The notes under the pieces: generated by a model
The model's input: only the letters and a program-made list of their open reading frames with translations
Database searches by the model: none
Told to the model about the DNA's origin: nothing
Position numbers and translations under genes: made by a program
Assembly: GCF_002259485.1 (NCBI RefSeq)
Contig: NZ_NPGA01000007.1
Location: 338,815 to 402,814, forward strand
Reading direction: 5' to 3'
DNA length: 64,000 nt
From: Rhodococcus sp. 14-1411-2a
GTDB lineage: Bacteria; Actinomycetota; Actinomycetes; Mycobacteriales; Mycobacteriaceae
In this document: piece by piece, positions 8,183 to 17,770 of the stretch
Position numbering within the stretch: the first letter of the stretch is position 1
How the letters are laid out: each line of letters begins with the position of its first letter

Positions 8183-8239
8183 CGAGTTCGCAGTTGTGCA
8201 GACGAAAACGGCCATTTCACCTACGTAACTGCGAACTCG
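8183..8239. repeat. Intergenic inverted repeat, 13-bp arms
   Basis: CGAGTTCGCAGTT (8183-8195) and AACTGCGAACTCG (8227-8239) are perfect inverted copies 31 bases apart. A degenerate relative, ACTCGAAGTTGTGGAG, lies just upstream at about 8157-8172. This looks like a dispersed palindromic element in the spacer between convergent genes. No function is visible. Confidence 0.55.
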
Positions 8240-8250
8240 GCGCAGACACA

Positions 8251-8289
8251 ACAACGCCGCCGGCTCCCGAAGGGAGTCGGCGGCGTTGT
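8251..8289 (-). terminator. Strong hairpin terminator after gltA
   Basis: Eighteen-base arms 8251-8268 and 8272-8289 pair with a single G-T wobble around a 3-base loop. The hairpin ends 13 bases beyond the gltA stop codon. It lies between convergent genes and may act in both directions; only a weak T tract follows. Confidence 0.75.
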
Positions 8290-8302
8290 CGTGCAGCGAG
8301 AT

Positions 8303-9601
8303 CTAGCGGGAGCTGACGTCCTGGTAGTCGCGCTCGGTGTAGCCGGTGTAGATCTGGCGCGGGCGGCCGATCTTGCCGGTCGTGTCCTCGTTCTGCTCGC
8401 GCCAGTGCGCGATCCAGCCCGGGAGCCGGCCCATCGCGAACAGCACCGTGAACATGCGCGGCGGGAAGCCCATCGCGCGGTAGATCAAGCCGGTGTAGAA
8501 GTCCACGTTGGGGTACAGCTTGCGCTCGACGAAGTAGTCGTCGGTCAGCGCGGTCTCCTCGAGCTTGAGCGCAATTTCGAGCAGTTCGTCGCCGTTGCCG
8601 AGCTTGCCGAGGATCGTGTGCGCGGTCTCCTTGACCAGCGTCGCGCGCGGGTCGAAATTCTTGTACACACGGTGTCCGAAGCCCATGAGCTTGACGCCGT
8701 CTTCCTTGTTCTTGACGCGACGCAGGAAGTCCGTTGCGTCGCCGCCCTCGGCCTTGATCTTGTCCAGCATCTCGAGCACGGCCTGGTTGGCTCCGCCGTG
8801 CAGCGGGCCCCACAGCGCGTTGATGCCGCCGGAGATCGAGGTGAACAGGTTGGCCTGCGAGGATCCGACGAGACGCACCGTCGACGTCGAGCAGTTCTGC
8901 TCGTGGTCGGCATGCAGGATGAGCAGCATGTCCAGTGCCTTGACGATCTCGGGATCGACCTCGTACGGCTCGGCCGGGAAGCCGAACGTCAGGCGCAGGA
9001 AGTTCTCGACCAGGCTCTTGGAGTTGTCCGGGTACAGGAACGGCTGACCGACGGACTTCTTGTAGGCGTACGCCGCGATGGTCGGCAGCTTGGCCAGCAA
9101 GCGGATGGTCGAGAGCTCGACCTGCTCCGGGTCGTTCGGGTCGAGCGAATCCTGGTAGTACGCCGACAGCGCGTTGACGGCACTCGACAGCACCGGCATC
9201 GGGTGCGCGTTACGCGGGAAACCGTCGAAGAACCGCTTGAGGTCCTCGTGCAGCAGAGTGTGCCGACGGATCTTGTCGGTGAACTTCTCGAGCTGATCCT
9301 CGGACGGCAGCTCACCGTAGATCAGCAGGTAGCTGACCTCGATGAACGAAGACTTGCCCGCGAGCTGTTCGATCGGGTAACCGCGGTAGCGCAGGATGCC
9401 TGCGTCACCGTCGATGTAGGTGATGGCCGACTTGGTCGACGCGGTGTTGACGAACCCGCCGTCCAACGTCGTGTAGCCGGTGGTGGCCAGCAACTTCCCC
9501 AGCTCGATGCCGTTGTTGCCCTCGGAGGCCTCGGCAATCGACATGGAGTATTCGCCACCGGGATAGGTGAGGGTGGCTTTGGCATCATTCTCAGCGGGCA
9601 C
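8303..9601 (-). CDS. gltA: Citrate synthase, type II (main paralogue)
   Basis: A 432-residue enzyme condensing acetyl-CoA with oxaloacetate in the TCA cycle. Length and features match the larger hexameric class: GDAGILRYRGYPIEQLA near residue 65, GPLHGGANQAVLEML with a catalytic His, and MGFGHRVYKNFDPRA. The GTG at 9601 follows GAGAGG; the longer frame would add 37 residues not found in the family. It is single, with its own terminator. A second, shorter citrate synthase is encoded at 13562-14680. Confidence 0.96.
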   Translation of the reverse strand: MPAENDAKATLTYPGGEYSMSIAEASEGNNGIELGKLLATTGYTTLDGGFVNTASTKSAITYIDGDAGILRYRGYPIEQLAGKSSFIEVSYLLIYGELPSEDQLEKFTDKIRRHTLLHEDLKRFFDGFPRNAHPMPVLSSAVNALSAYYQDSLDPNDPEQVELSTIRLLAKLPTIAAYAYKKSVGQPFLYPDNSKSLVENFLRLTFGFPAEPYEVDPEIVKALDMLLILHADHEQNCSTSTVRLVGSSQANLFTSISGGINALWGPLHGGANQAVLEMLDKIKAEGGDATDFLRRVKNKEDGVKLMGFGHRVYKNFDPRATLVKETAHTILGKLGNGDELLEIALKLEETALTDDYFVERKLYPNVDFYTGLIYRAMGFPPRMFTVLFAMGRLPGWIAHWREQNEDTTGKIGRPRQIYTGYTERDYQDVSSR

Positions 9602-9671
9602 GAATGGTCCCTCTCGAACTCGTGTAACGGACACGTACTTGAAGCGGACAGTTCTAACGTCGATAGTGAAA

Positions 9672-10610
9672 CTAGTCTCTCGACGCCTCGGACGCCCAGG
9701 GAGGGTCGGCACCGGGTCGAGAAACCGTGATCGCCGCTGCTTTCGCGGCGAACTCGAGCGCTTCTCGCCAATCTTCCTTGCTCATCTCTTTCACCGCGTT
9801 CGATGTGATAATGGTCTCCTTCTGCAGAAAGCTCAGCAGAGCTCCGTGCACGGTGTCACCAGCGCCGATCGTGTCCACGACGTCGACCGCGACACCAGGG
9901 ACCGTGATTTCCTCGGATGCGGTGAAGACCGAGATGCCGTCGCCACCGCGGGTCATGACCACCGCGGTGACCCCTGCCGCGAGCCAGTCGTCGACGGTGG
10001 TCCCCTGCGTTCCGAGCCCCAACCAGAACGAGTCGTCCTCGGACACCTTGAGAATGTCGATGCTGGGCAGCCACGAACGGAAGCGGTCGCGAAACCCGTC
10101 GGCGGTGATGTCTCCGCTGGTGCTGTCGATGGCAGCGGGCCGGATGTTCGGATCGAGCATCGTGAGCTTGCCCGCCGCCCGGGCCCGGTGCAGCAGGCCC
10201 GCGTACATCGACGCGCCGGGCTCGTACAGCAGCGACAGTGTGCCGAACGAGAGCACGCTGATCTCGTCGGGCAGATCGCCGGGATCGGCGACGAGGCGGT
10301 CGGCTGTGCCGTCGGCGTAGAACGAGTACTCGGCACTGCCGTCCTCGGCGAGCGTGGTCATCGCCAACGTCGTCGGTTCGTCGCCGCGCTGCACCCACGT
10401 GGTGTCCACTCCCGCGTCGCGCAGGCTCGCCAGGATCTGCTCCCCGAACGGGTCGCGGGAGATCCGCGAGAGATACGCGACGGGCGAACCCAGTCGACCG
10501 ATCGCGACGGCGACATTGAACGGCCCGCCGCCGAGTTTGGGCGAAAGCAGCGGGCCCTCGTGCACCGGAACCAGGTCGACCAACGCCTCGCCGCACACCA
10601 GAATGGTCAC
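9672..10610 (-). CDS. PfkB-family sugar kinase (fructokinase-like)
   Basis: A 312-residue ATP-dependent carbohydrate kinase. The N-terminal signature is LGGGPFNVAVAIGRLG and the C-terminal one DTIGAGDTVHGALLSF, containing the catalytic Asp and anion hole. Sequence style is fructokinase-like, so phosphorylation of fructose or a related sugar is likely. The GTG start overlaps the TGA of the epimerase gene (GTGA, 10607-10610), making it the last gene of the pdxH-MFS-epimerase-kinase operon. The neighbours suggest a sugar uptake and activation role. Confidence 0.92.
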   Translation of the reverse strand: MTILVCGEALVDLVPVHEGPLLSPKLGGGPFNVAVAIGRLGSPVAYLSRISRDPFGEQILASLRDAGVDTTWVQRGDEPTTLAMTTLAEDGSAEYSFYADGTADRLVADPGDLPDEISVLSFGTLSLLYEPGASMYAGLLHRARAAGKLTMLDPNIRPAAIDSTSGDITADGFRDRFRSWLPSIDILKVSEDDSFWLGLGTQGTTVDDWLAAGVTAVVMTRGGDGISVFTASEEITVPGVAVDVVDTIGAGDTVHGALLSFLQKETIITSNAVKEMSKEDWREALEFAAKAAAITVSRPGADPPWASEASRD

Positions 10611-11536
10611 TTCTCGTACCTCATTCCCCAGGTGCCCGACCAGGATTGCCCCGGATCCAGCACGATCAGATCGATCTCGGAATTCAACGCATCGGGTGGG
10701 CAGGTCATCGGCTCGATCGCCAAGGCCCGCCCTCGATCGGGATAGGCCTGATCGTTGGCGGGATCGGCGGTGAACACCTGCACCCACCCGAAGCTGCTGT
10801 CGGTCCACAGCACCGTCGCGGTGCCGTCGGGACCACGAAGAACATGGCTCGCTCGGCCGTCGGCCTCGGGTAGCGACGCGCTGTACGGGGTGTCGAGCTG
10901 CACGCCCTGCAGCATCCGCGGCTGCCGGAAGTCGTACTCGGTATCGGCAGTCGGCACCGAATTGCCCACTGGCAGATTGCGCACCGAGTCGAGCGGCAGC
11001 CGCGTGCCGGCCGAGAGCTCGAGCGTGCACTCGTCGAGCGGCACGTCTCCCACCCTGACGAACGTGTGAAAACCCATCCCGTACGGCGCCGGTGAATCAC
11101 CGGTGTTCTTCGCCGACGCGGTGACGGTGAGACCGTCCGCCGACAGCTCGTGCGCCACGGTCACCGTCACCGAGAACGGCCAGCCCTGATGTGTCCCGAC
11201 GTCCACGCTCTGCTCGACGCGAGAGTCGCTGTGCTCGTTCAGGGTCCATTCCACCCGCCGGACGAAACCGTGACTGGCGTTGTTGCGCGCGGGCTCGGTG
11301 ATCTCCATCCGATGCTCGACGCCTTCGAACGTGAACGTGCCGTCGGCCGTTCGATTGGGCCACGGGGCCAACACCAGTCCCGCCGACAGCGGCGGCTTCG
11401 AACCCGCCTCCCAGGTCTCGGTGAGCGGTGCGCCGTCGTATTCGAGCACCCGCAGACCCGCTCCGACGGCAGCGATGTCTGCCCGATACTTACCGCTCGT
11501 CAACGAGTAGGTCTGTGCGTCAGCCATGAGTGCCAT
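10607..11536 (-). CDS. Aldose 1-epimerase family protein
   Basis: A 309-residue mutarotase-like protein: LAPWPNRTADGTFTFEG, ASHGFVRRVEWTL with a His, GMGFHTFVRVG with the second His, and a C-terminal LAIEPMTCPPDALNS with the Glu region. The role is interconversion of aldose anomers or of a hexose phosphate. The first ATG (11536) lies inside the end of the MFS gene, with GGTGG upstream; a second ATG at 11527 is an alternative. It overlaps the kinase start by 4 bp. Confidence 0.9.
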   Translation of the reverse strand: MALMADAQTYSLTSGKYRADIAAVGAGLRVLEYDGAPLTETWEAGSKPPLSAGLVLAPWPNRTADGTFTFEGVEHRMEITEPARNNASHGFVRRVEWTLNEHSDSRVEQSVDVGTHQGWPFSVTVTVAHELSADGLTVTASAKNTGDSPAPYGMGFHTFVRVGDVPLDECTLELSAGTRLPLDSVRNLPVGNSVPTADTEYDFRQPRMLQGVQLDTPYSASLPEADGRASHVLRGPDGTATVLWTDSSFGWVQVFTADPANDQAYPDRGRALAIEPMTCPPDALNSEIDLIVLDPGQSWSGTWGMRYEK

Positions 11537-12812
11537 TCTTTACCACCGCACCCACTCGGTACCGGATGAATGCCGGAAGAGCCAACGCGGCGATCGAGAC
11601 ACCGATGACGACCAGCACGCCGCCGCCCGCCGCGGCGGCCGCCGTCCCCACCGACGCCGCTGCGGCCCCGTGCAGGACGTCGCCGACGCGCGGACCTCCG
11701 GCAACCACGACGATGAAGACACCCTGTAGCCGGCCACGCATCTCGTCGGTGGCGACCTGCTGCAGCATCGTGCTGCGGAAGGCCGCCGAGATCATGTCGG
11801 CTCCGCCGCCGAGGGCCAGGAACGCCAACGCGAACCACAGGGCGACGGTGGTGGCCCCGTCGGTGGCCGCGCCGACGGCCAGACCGAAGCCGATCATCGC
11901 CACGCCCCACACGACGATGCAGATCAGCACCGCCAGGCCCTGCCTGCGCACTCGTGGCAGCCAGCCGGAGAACACTCCACCCACCACCGCGCCCGCGGAC
12001 ATCGCTGCGAACAGCATGCCCAGCACCGGACCGCCCGACGCCGGATCGCCGAAGCTCTCGTGTGCGATCTGCGGAAAGAGCGCACGGGGCATACCGAACA
12101 CCATCGCGATGATGTCGACGACGAACGAGGCCAGCAGCACCTTCTGCGTCGCGAGGTAGGCGAAACCGTCGAACACCGAGCGCAATCCGGCGCGCTGACC
12201 CGACTTCGCCGGTGGAATTCCCGGCAGCCGGATCACTGCCCACAGTGTGGCGAACAGTGCGATGGTGTCGATCAGGTAGAGGGTCTCGAGCCCGATGTAG
12301 TAGATGAGGATGCCTGCGCTGAGCGGTCCGGCGATAGCGCCGAAGTTCATCACCGTCATGTTCAGTGAATTCGCGGCGGGCAGCTGCTCGGCGGGCAGGA
12401 TTCGCGGGAGGATCGCGCTGCGCGTCGGTTGATTCACCGCGAAGAAGGCCTGCTGAACGGCCAACAGCACCAAGATGATCCACACGTTGTTCAGGTCGAG
12501 GAACGCCTGCAACCAGAACAGGGCGGAGGTACCGATCAGACCGCAGGTGGTGATCATCAACAGCGTGCGGCGGTCCATCACATCGGCCAGCGCCCCGCCC
12601 CACAGACCGAACACGATCAGCGGCACCAGCGCGAAGACACCGGTGAGACCCACGTACGCCGAACTCAGCGTGATCTGGAAAACCTGTTGTGGCACAGCGA
12701 CGATGGACAGCTGCGCCCCGATGACGGTGACGATGTTCGCCAACCACAGCCGCTTGTAGGCGGGGGTCTTCAGCGGAGTCGTATCGGCAAGAATGCCGCG
12801 CAATCCGCTCAC
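11520..12812 (-). CDS. MFS transporter, exporter-like (EntS/MefA style)
   Basis: A 430-residue membrane protein with about 12 helices. It starts LKTPAYKRLWLANIVTVIGAQLSIVAVPQQVF and has the loop 2-3 motif GLWGGALADVMDRRTLL, followed by NQPTRSAILPRILPAEQLPAANSL, a mark of the MFS_3/enterobactin exporter-like branch. Its GTG start overlaps the pdxH stop (GTGA, 12809-12812). Substrate unknown; operon context with epimerase and sugar kinase hints at a sugar or glycoside, whereas the branch usually exports drugs or siderophores. Confidence 0.88.
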   Translation of the reverse strand: MSGLRGILADTTPLKTPAYKRLWLANIVTVIGAQLSIVAVPQQVFQITLSSAYVGLTGVFALVPLIVFGLWGGALADVMDRRTLLMITTCGLIGTSALFWLQAFLDLNNVWIILVLLAVQQAFFAVNQPTRSAILPRILPAEQLPAANSLNMTVMNFGAIAGPLSAGILIYYIGLETLYLIDTIALFATLWAVIRLPGIPPAKSGQRAGLRSVFDGFAYLATQKVLLASFVVDIIAMVFGMPRALFPQIAHESFGDPASGGPVLGMLFAAMSAGAVVGGVFSGWLPRVRRQGLAVLICIVVWGVAMIGFGLAVGAATDGATTVALWFALAFLALGGGADMISAAFRSTMLQQVATDEMRGRLQGVFIVVVAGGPRVGDVLHGAAAASVGTAAAAAGGGVLVVIGVSIAALALPAFIRYRVGAVVKNGTHG

Positions 12813-13456
12813 GGCTGCAGACGCTCGATCACACCGCTTGCCACCGTCAGGCGAATTCGGTTGTGCATGCGGCTCGTTCGGCCCTGCCAGAATTCGACCG
12901 TCTCAGGTTCGACGCGAAAACCGCCCCAGTTCGGCGGAACCGGCACCTCGATGCCGTCGAACGTCGCGGTGACCTCGGCCAGTCGCGCAGCCAGATCCTC
13001 CCGCGAGCCGATGGGCCGCGACTGCTCGGACGCCCATGCCCCCAGCTGGGAGCCGCGGGGCCGGGTGCGCCAATAGGTTTGCGTCGTCTCGGCGTCGACC
13101 CTGACCACCGGGCCTCGAACGGTGACCTGGCGGGCAATTCCGATCCACGGGAACGTGATCGACGCATACGGCGTCACGGTGAGCGCACGGCCCTTGTCGG
13201 AGTCGTAGTTGGTGTAGAACACCACCCCGTCCGCGTCGAAGTCCTTGCACAACACGGTGCGGGTGGCGGGTCTACCCGCCTCGTCGACCGTCCCCAACAC
13301 GATGGCGTTGGGCTCGGGCAGATTCGCCGCTATCGCGTCGGACAACCACTGCTGCGCCAGCGCACACCACCCGTCCGCCAGAGCATCGACGTCGAGGTCC
13401 TCGGGCTCTCCGTAGTCCACCCGCATGTTCGCCAGGCGCTGTTCTTCTGCAGACAC
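12809..13456 (-). CDS. pdxH: Pyridoxamine 5'-phosphate oxidase
   Basis: A 215-residue FMN flavoprotein oxidising pyridoxine/pyridoxamine 5'-phosphate to pyridoxal 5'-phosphate. Visible marks: NAIVLGTVDEAGRPATRTVLCK, FYTNYDSDKGRAL for FMN binding, RPRGSQLGAWASEQS and the C-terminal WQGRTSRMHNRI. The GTG at 13456 gives the family's usual length; the open frame runs far upstream only because it is antisense to citA. First gene of a four-gene coupled operon, divergent from citA. PLP made here serves SerC and DapC-like enzymes in this window. Confidence 0.95.
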   Translation of the reverse strand: MSAEEQRLANMRVDYGEPEDLDVDALADGWCALAQQWLSDAIAANLPEPNAIVLGTVDEAGRPATRTVLCKDFDADGVVFYTNYDSDKGRALTVTPYASITFPWIGIARQVTVRGPVVRVDAETTQTYWRTRPRGSQLGAWASEQSRPIGSREDLAARLAEVTATFDGIEVPVPPNWGGFRVEPETVEFWQGRTSRMHNRIRLTVASGVIERLQP

Positions 13457-13561
13457 AAGCCCAGACGCTACTCCCGCGTAGATCCCGGCTATGGTTCTGA
13501 CGAAGTACGCCCGGATGCGGCGCAGAGCCGGGTGCAGTTGCGACGAGGGAGTCCACAGGCC

Positions 13562-14680
13562 ATGGCTGTTCAACGAGTTCCCGAGGATTTCGTCTCCGGC
13601 CTCGAAGGTGTCGTCGCGTTCACCTCCGACATCGCCGAGCCCGACAAGGACGGTGGCGCACTGCGGTATCGCGGCGTCGACATCGAGGAACTCGTCGCGC
13701 AGAACGTGACCTTCGGTGATGTCTGGGCACTGCTCGTCGACGGCGAGTTCGGTCGAGGACTTCCACCGGCCGAACCGTTCCCCCTGCCGATCCACACCGG
13801 CGACGTCCGCGTCGACGTCCAAGCCGGCCTGGCGATGCTCGCGCCCATCTGGGGCTACCAGCCGCTGCTCGACATCGACGACTCCACCGCCCGCGACAAC
13901 CTCGCCCGCGCCTCGGTGATGGCTCTGTCCTACGTCGCTCAGTCCGCTCGCGGCATCTACCAGCCTGCTGTACCGCAGAGCCGCATCGATCAGGCCGCCA
14001 CCGTGACCGAACGCTTCATGGTCCGCTGGAAGGGCGAACCGGATCCCGCCCACGTCGCCGCCATCGACGCGTACTGGGTCTCGGCCGCCGAACACGGCAT
14101 GAACGCCTCGACGTTCACCGCACGTGTCATCGCCTCCACGGGAGCCGACGTCGCCGCCTGCCTCTCGGGTGCCATCGGTGCAATGTCCGGTCCCCTGCAC
14201 GGCGGCGCGCCCGCTCGCGTCCTGCCGATGATCGAGGAGGTCGAGAGAACCGGTGACGCACGCGCTCTCATCACCGGCATCCTGGACCGCAAAGAGAAGC
14301 TCATGGGCTTCGGACACCGCGTCTACCGCGCCGAGGACCCCCGCGCCCGCGTGCTGCGCGCCACCGCCAAGAGGCTGAACGCACCCCGCTACGAAGTCGC
14401 CGCCGCGCTCGAGCAGGCGGCACTGACCGAACTGCGCGAGCGCCGCCCCGACCGCGCCATCGAAACCAACGTCGAGTTCTGGGCCGCGGTGATCCTCGAC
14501 TTCGCCGAGGTGCCGGCGCACATGATGCCCGCCATGTTCACCTGTGGCCGTACCGCGGGCTGGTGCGCGCACATCCTGGAGCAGAAGCGCCTGGGCAAGC
14601 TCGTCCGACCGGCTGCCCTCTACACCGGCCCCGAACCCCGCAGGCCCGAGTCCGTCGACGGCTGGGACCTGATCCGGTAG
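13562..14680 (+). CDS. citA: Citrate synthase 2 (short paralogue)
   Basis: A 372-residue citrate or 2-methylcitrate synthase. GGALRYRGVDIEELV, MSGPLHGGAPARVLPM and MGFGHRVYRAEDPRAR carry the conserved catalytic histidines. It is about 60 residues shorter than GltA and lacks its N-terminal extension, as in the mycobacterial CitA. Start ATG at 13562; longer frames are antisense to pdxH. It is divergent from pdxH across a 105-bp spacer and followed after 69 bp by serC. Confidence 0.94.
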   Translation: MAVQRVPEDFVSGLEGVVAFTSDIAEPDKDGGALRYRGVDIEELVAQNVTFGDVWALLVDGEFGRGLPPAEPFPLPIHTGDVRVDVQAGLAMLAPIWGYQPLLDIDDSTARDNLARASVMALSYVAQSARGIYQPAVPQSRIDQAATVTERFMVRWKGEPDPAHVAAIDAYWVSAAEHGMNASTFTARVIASTGADVAACLSGAIGAMSGPLHGGAPARVLPMIEEVERTGDARALITGILDRKEKLMGFGHRVYRAEDPRARVLRATAKRLNAPRYEVAAALEQAALTELRERRPDRAIETNVEFWAAVILDFAEVPAHMMPAMFTCGRTAGWCAHILEQKRLGKLVRPAALYTGPEPRRPESVDGWDLIR

Positions 14681-14695
14681 TCGACGGTGCCATGA

Positions 14696-15871
<1,176 letters not shown>

Positions 15872-15950
15872 TCAGCAGGGCAGGAGTGGAGCCTGCGGAA
15901 CGACCATTCCCAGCAAGCTCACAGCTACGGCGCTCCCTTCGCGGCCTACA

Positions 15951-15970
15951 CTTGCTATCAAGTAAGCAAG
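15951..15970. promoter_or_regulatory. Inverted repeat upstream of rhomboid-like gene
   Basis: CTTGCT (15951-15956) and AGCAAG (15965-15970) flank ATCAAGTA; a nested ACTTG/CAAGT pair is also present. It lies 28 bases before the rhomboid start, where a repressor site or promoter would be. No matching regulator is adjacent. Confidence 0.35.
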
Positions 15971-15997
15971 CGTAACGACCTCGGAGGGAGCGCTCGT

Positions 15998-16669
15998 ATG
16001 TACCGGCTCCTGACATTCGCGCTGCGCATTCGCGTGACCCTGCTGTACATCGCTCTCGCGGTGGCGGGCACCGTCGCACTGGGCCGGATCGGCCCGCACG
16101 ATCGCTGGCACGTGCTGCACGCGGCGAGCACCAATCTGCACAATCTGGGCGACGGCCACCTCGCCACCCTCGTCACGAGCGTCTTTCTCACCGAAGGACG
16201 GGTGAACTGGTTGTGGTTGGCCGCGGTTGCACTGCTGTTCGCCGTCGCCGAATGGATCTCCGGTTGGCGACGCTTCCTCGTCACCTTCAGCGCGGGACAC
16301 ATCGGTGCGACGGTACTGGTGGCCGTCGGCCTGCTCATCGGCATTCACATTGACTGGCTCGCGGACTCACTGGCGATGGCCGTCGACGTCGGTGTCAGTT
16401 ACGCAGCAGCAGCGGTAGCGGGGTCGATGATCAGGTACCTGCCGATGCCGTGGTGTGCGGGCTGGGCCGCACTGTGGATCGGCGTCGTCACGATCAGTGG
16501 GGTATCGGACCCGACCTTCACTTCCGTCGGGCACGCGATTGCCCTGAGCATCGGCTTCGGCCTGGGCGCACTGTACCGCCGCGTCGATGCATCGACGTTG
16601 TCCCACAGGACAATTGACGCAACATCGACCGAATGGGTGCAACCGAGCCCACAGCTGTCTACCCTCTGA
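15998..16669 (+). CDS. Rhomboid-like membrane protein
   Basis: A 223-residue protein with six or so hydrophobic helices. It resembles rhomboid intramembrane serine proteases: a Ser in DVGVSYAAAAV (Ser134, following Gly132-Val133) and a His in SVGHAIALSIGFGLG (His179) could be the catalytic dyad, and the sequence between helices 1 and 2 (HAASTNLHNLGDGH) resembles the rhomboid L1 loop. The usual GxSG is GVSY here, so activity is uncertain. GGAGGGAG precedes the ATG. It lies between serC and sepH. Confidence 0.75.
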   Translation: MYRLLTFALRIRVTLLYIALAVAGTVALGRIGPHDRWHVLHAASTNLHNLGDGHLATLVTSVFLTEGRVNWLWLAAVALLFAVAEWISGWRRFLVTFSAGHIGATVLVAVGLLIGIHIDWLADSLAMAVDVGVSYAAAAVAGSMIRYLPMPWCAGWAALWIGVVTISGVSDPTFTSVGHAIALSIGFGLGALYRRVDASTLSHRTIDATSTEWVQPSPQLSTL

Positions 16670-16781
16670 TAGGGAAACGATGGTCGGCAGAAGCGATGCG
16701 TGTCGGACACCCGCCGAATACGGCAGGTGAACTAGGCTCGAATTCGACGGTATCGCGAGCCGGCGCGATGAGGAGGTCAAG

Positions 16782-17687
16782 GTGCGAGACTTACGTGTGG
16801 TGGGTCTCGAGGCCGACGGAAAGTTCGTCGTGTGCGCAGATCCCAAGACCGGCGACAGATTCCGGCTTCCAGCCGACGACAAGCTCCGCGCGGCCTCACG
16901 CGGCGACATCGCTCGACTAGGACAGATTGAGATCGAAATGGACAGCTTGCTTCGGCCCAAGGAAATTCAGGCCCGTATCCGCAGCGGAGCGACCATCGAA
17001 CAGGTTGCCGCCGACTCCGGAATGGCCATCAGTCGCGTCGAGGTGTTCGCTCACCCGGTGTTGCTCGAACGCTCGCAGGCCGCGTCGATGGCTCAGGCCG
17101 GTCATCCGCTGCGCCACGACGGCCCGGCCGTGCAGACCCTGCTCGAGATCGTCACCCTCGCTTTCCGCGCTCGCGGCCACAATCTCGACGACGCGGCGTG
17201 GGACGCCTGGCGCGACGAGGACAACAAGTGGGTCGCGCAGCTCAAGTGGCAGGCGGGCCGCACCACCAACAAGGCTCACTGGCAGTTCCTTCCCGACGGC
17301 CACGGCGGCACCATCAGCCCGCTCGACGACACTGCTCACGAGCTGATCGATCCGGACTTCGGACGCCAACTGCGCGGTCTGGCACCGGTGCGCGCACTGA
17401 CGTCCGCCGAGGACTCCGACGACGAGACCTCGCAGCAGAGCTTCGACGAGTACTACGGCACCACCGCCGACAGCGAGATCGACGCCGAGACCATCGAGGT
17501 CGAGGTCGAGGTGGACGATGCGCCCTCTCCCGAGCCCGAACAGCCGCGCGAGACCGTGACCAGGGAGCCCAGGCCCGCACCCAAGCCTGCAGCCGGTCAC
17601 ACCAGCGGCAAGGACAAGCGCGGCAAGCCGGCCATGCCGTCGTGGGAGGACGTCCTGCTCGGCGTTCGCAGCAGCGGTCACAACTGA
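16782..17687 (+). CDS. sepH: Septation protein SepH
   Basis: A 301-residue cytoplasmic division protein. The N-terminal DUF3071 domain spans about residues 1-165, starting MRDLRVVGLEADGKFVVC, with a helix-turn-helix-like part (IQARIRSGATIEQVAADSGM). The rest is acidic, low-complexity (VEVEVEVDD) and ends in the conserved tail PSWEDVLLGVRSSG. SepH binds FtsZ in Streptomyces and mycobacteria and promotes ring assembly. The GTG follows AGGAGG. Adjacent to serC, as in other actinobacteria. Confidence 0.93.
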   Translation: MRDLRVVGLEADGKFVVCADPKTGDRFRLPADDKLRAASRGDIARLGQIEIEMDSLLRPKEIQARIRSGATIEQVAADSGMAISRVEVFAHPVLLERSQAASMAQAGHPLRHDGPAVQTLLEIVTLAFRARGHNLDDAAWDAWRDEDNKWVAQLKWQAGRTTNKAHWQFLPDGHGGTISPLDDTAHELIDPDFGRQLRGLAPVRALTSAEDSDDETSQQSFDEYYGTTADSEIDAETIEVEVEVDDAPSPEPEQPRETVTREPRPAPKPAAGHTSGKDKRGKPAMPSWEDVLLGVRSSGHN

Positions 17688-17770
17688 GTTCTGCTGTGAC
17701 CGATGTGCCGCGCGGTGACGAACCGCCGACGCTCACACCGTAGGCTTCCCAGGAAGTAACGGAGAGAGAG

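Noticed and set aside
17688..17770. Possible extra small gene between sepH and the DUF6928 gene
   Set aside because: The 83-bp spacer has no frame with start and ribosome site beyond that of the DUF6928 gene.
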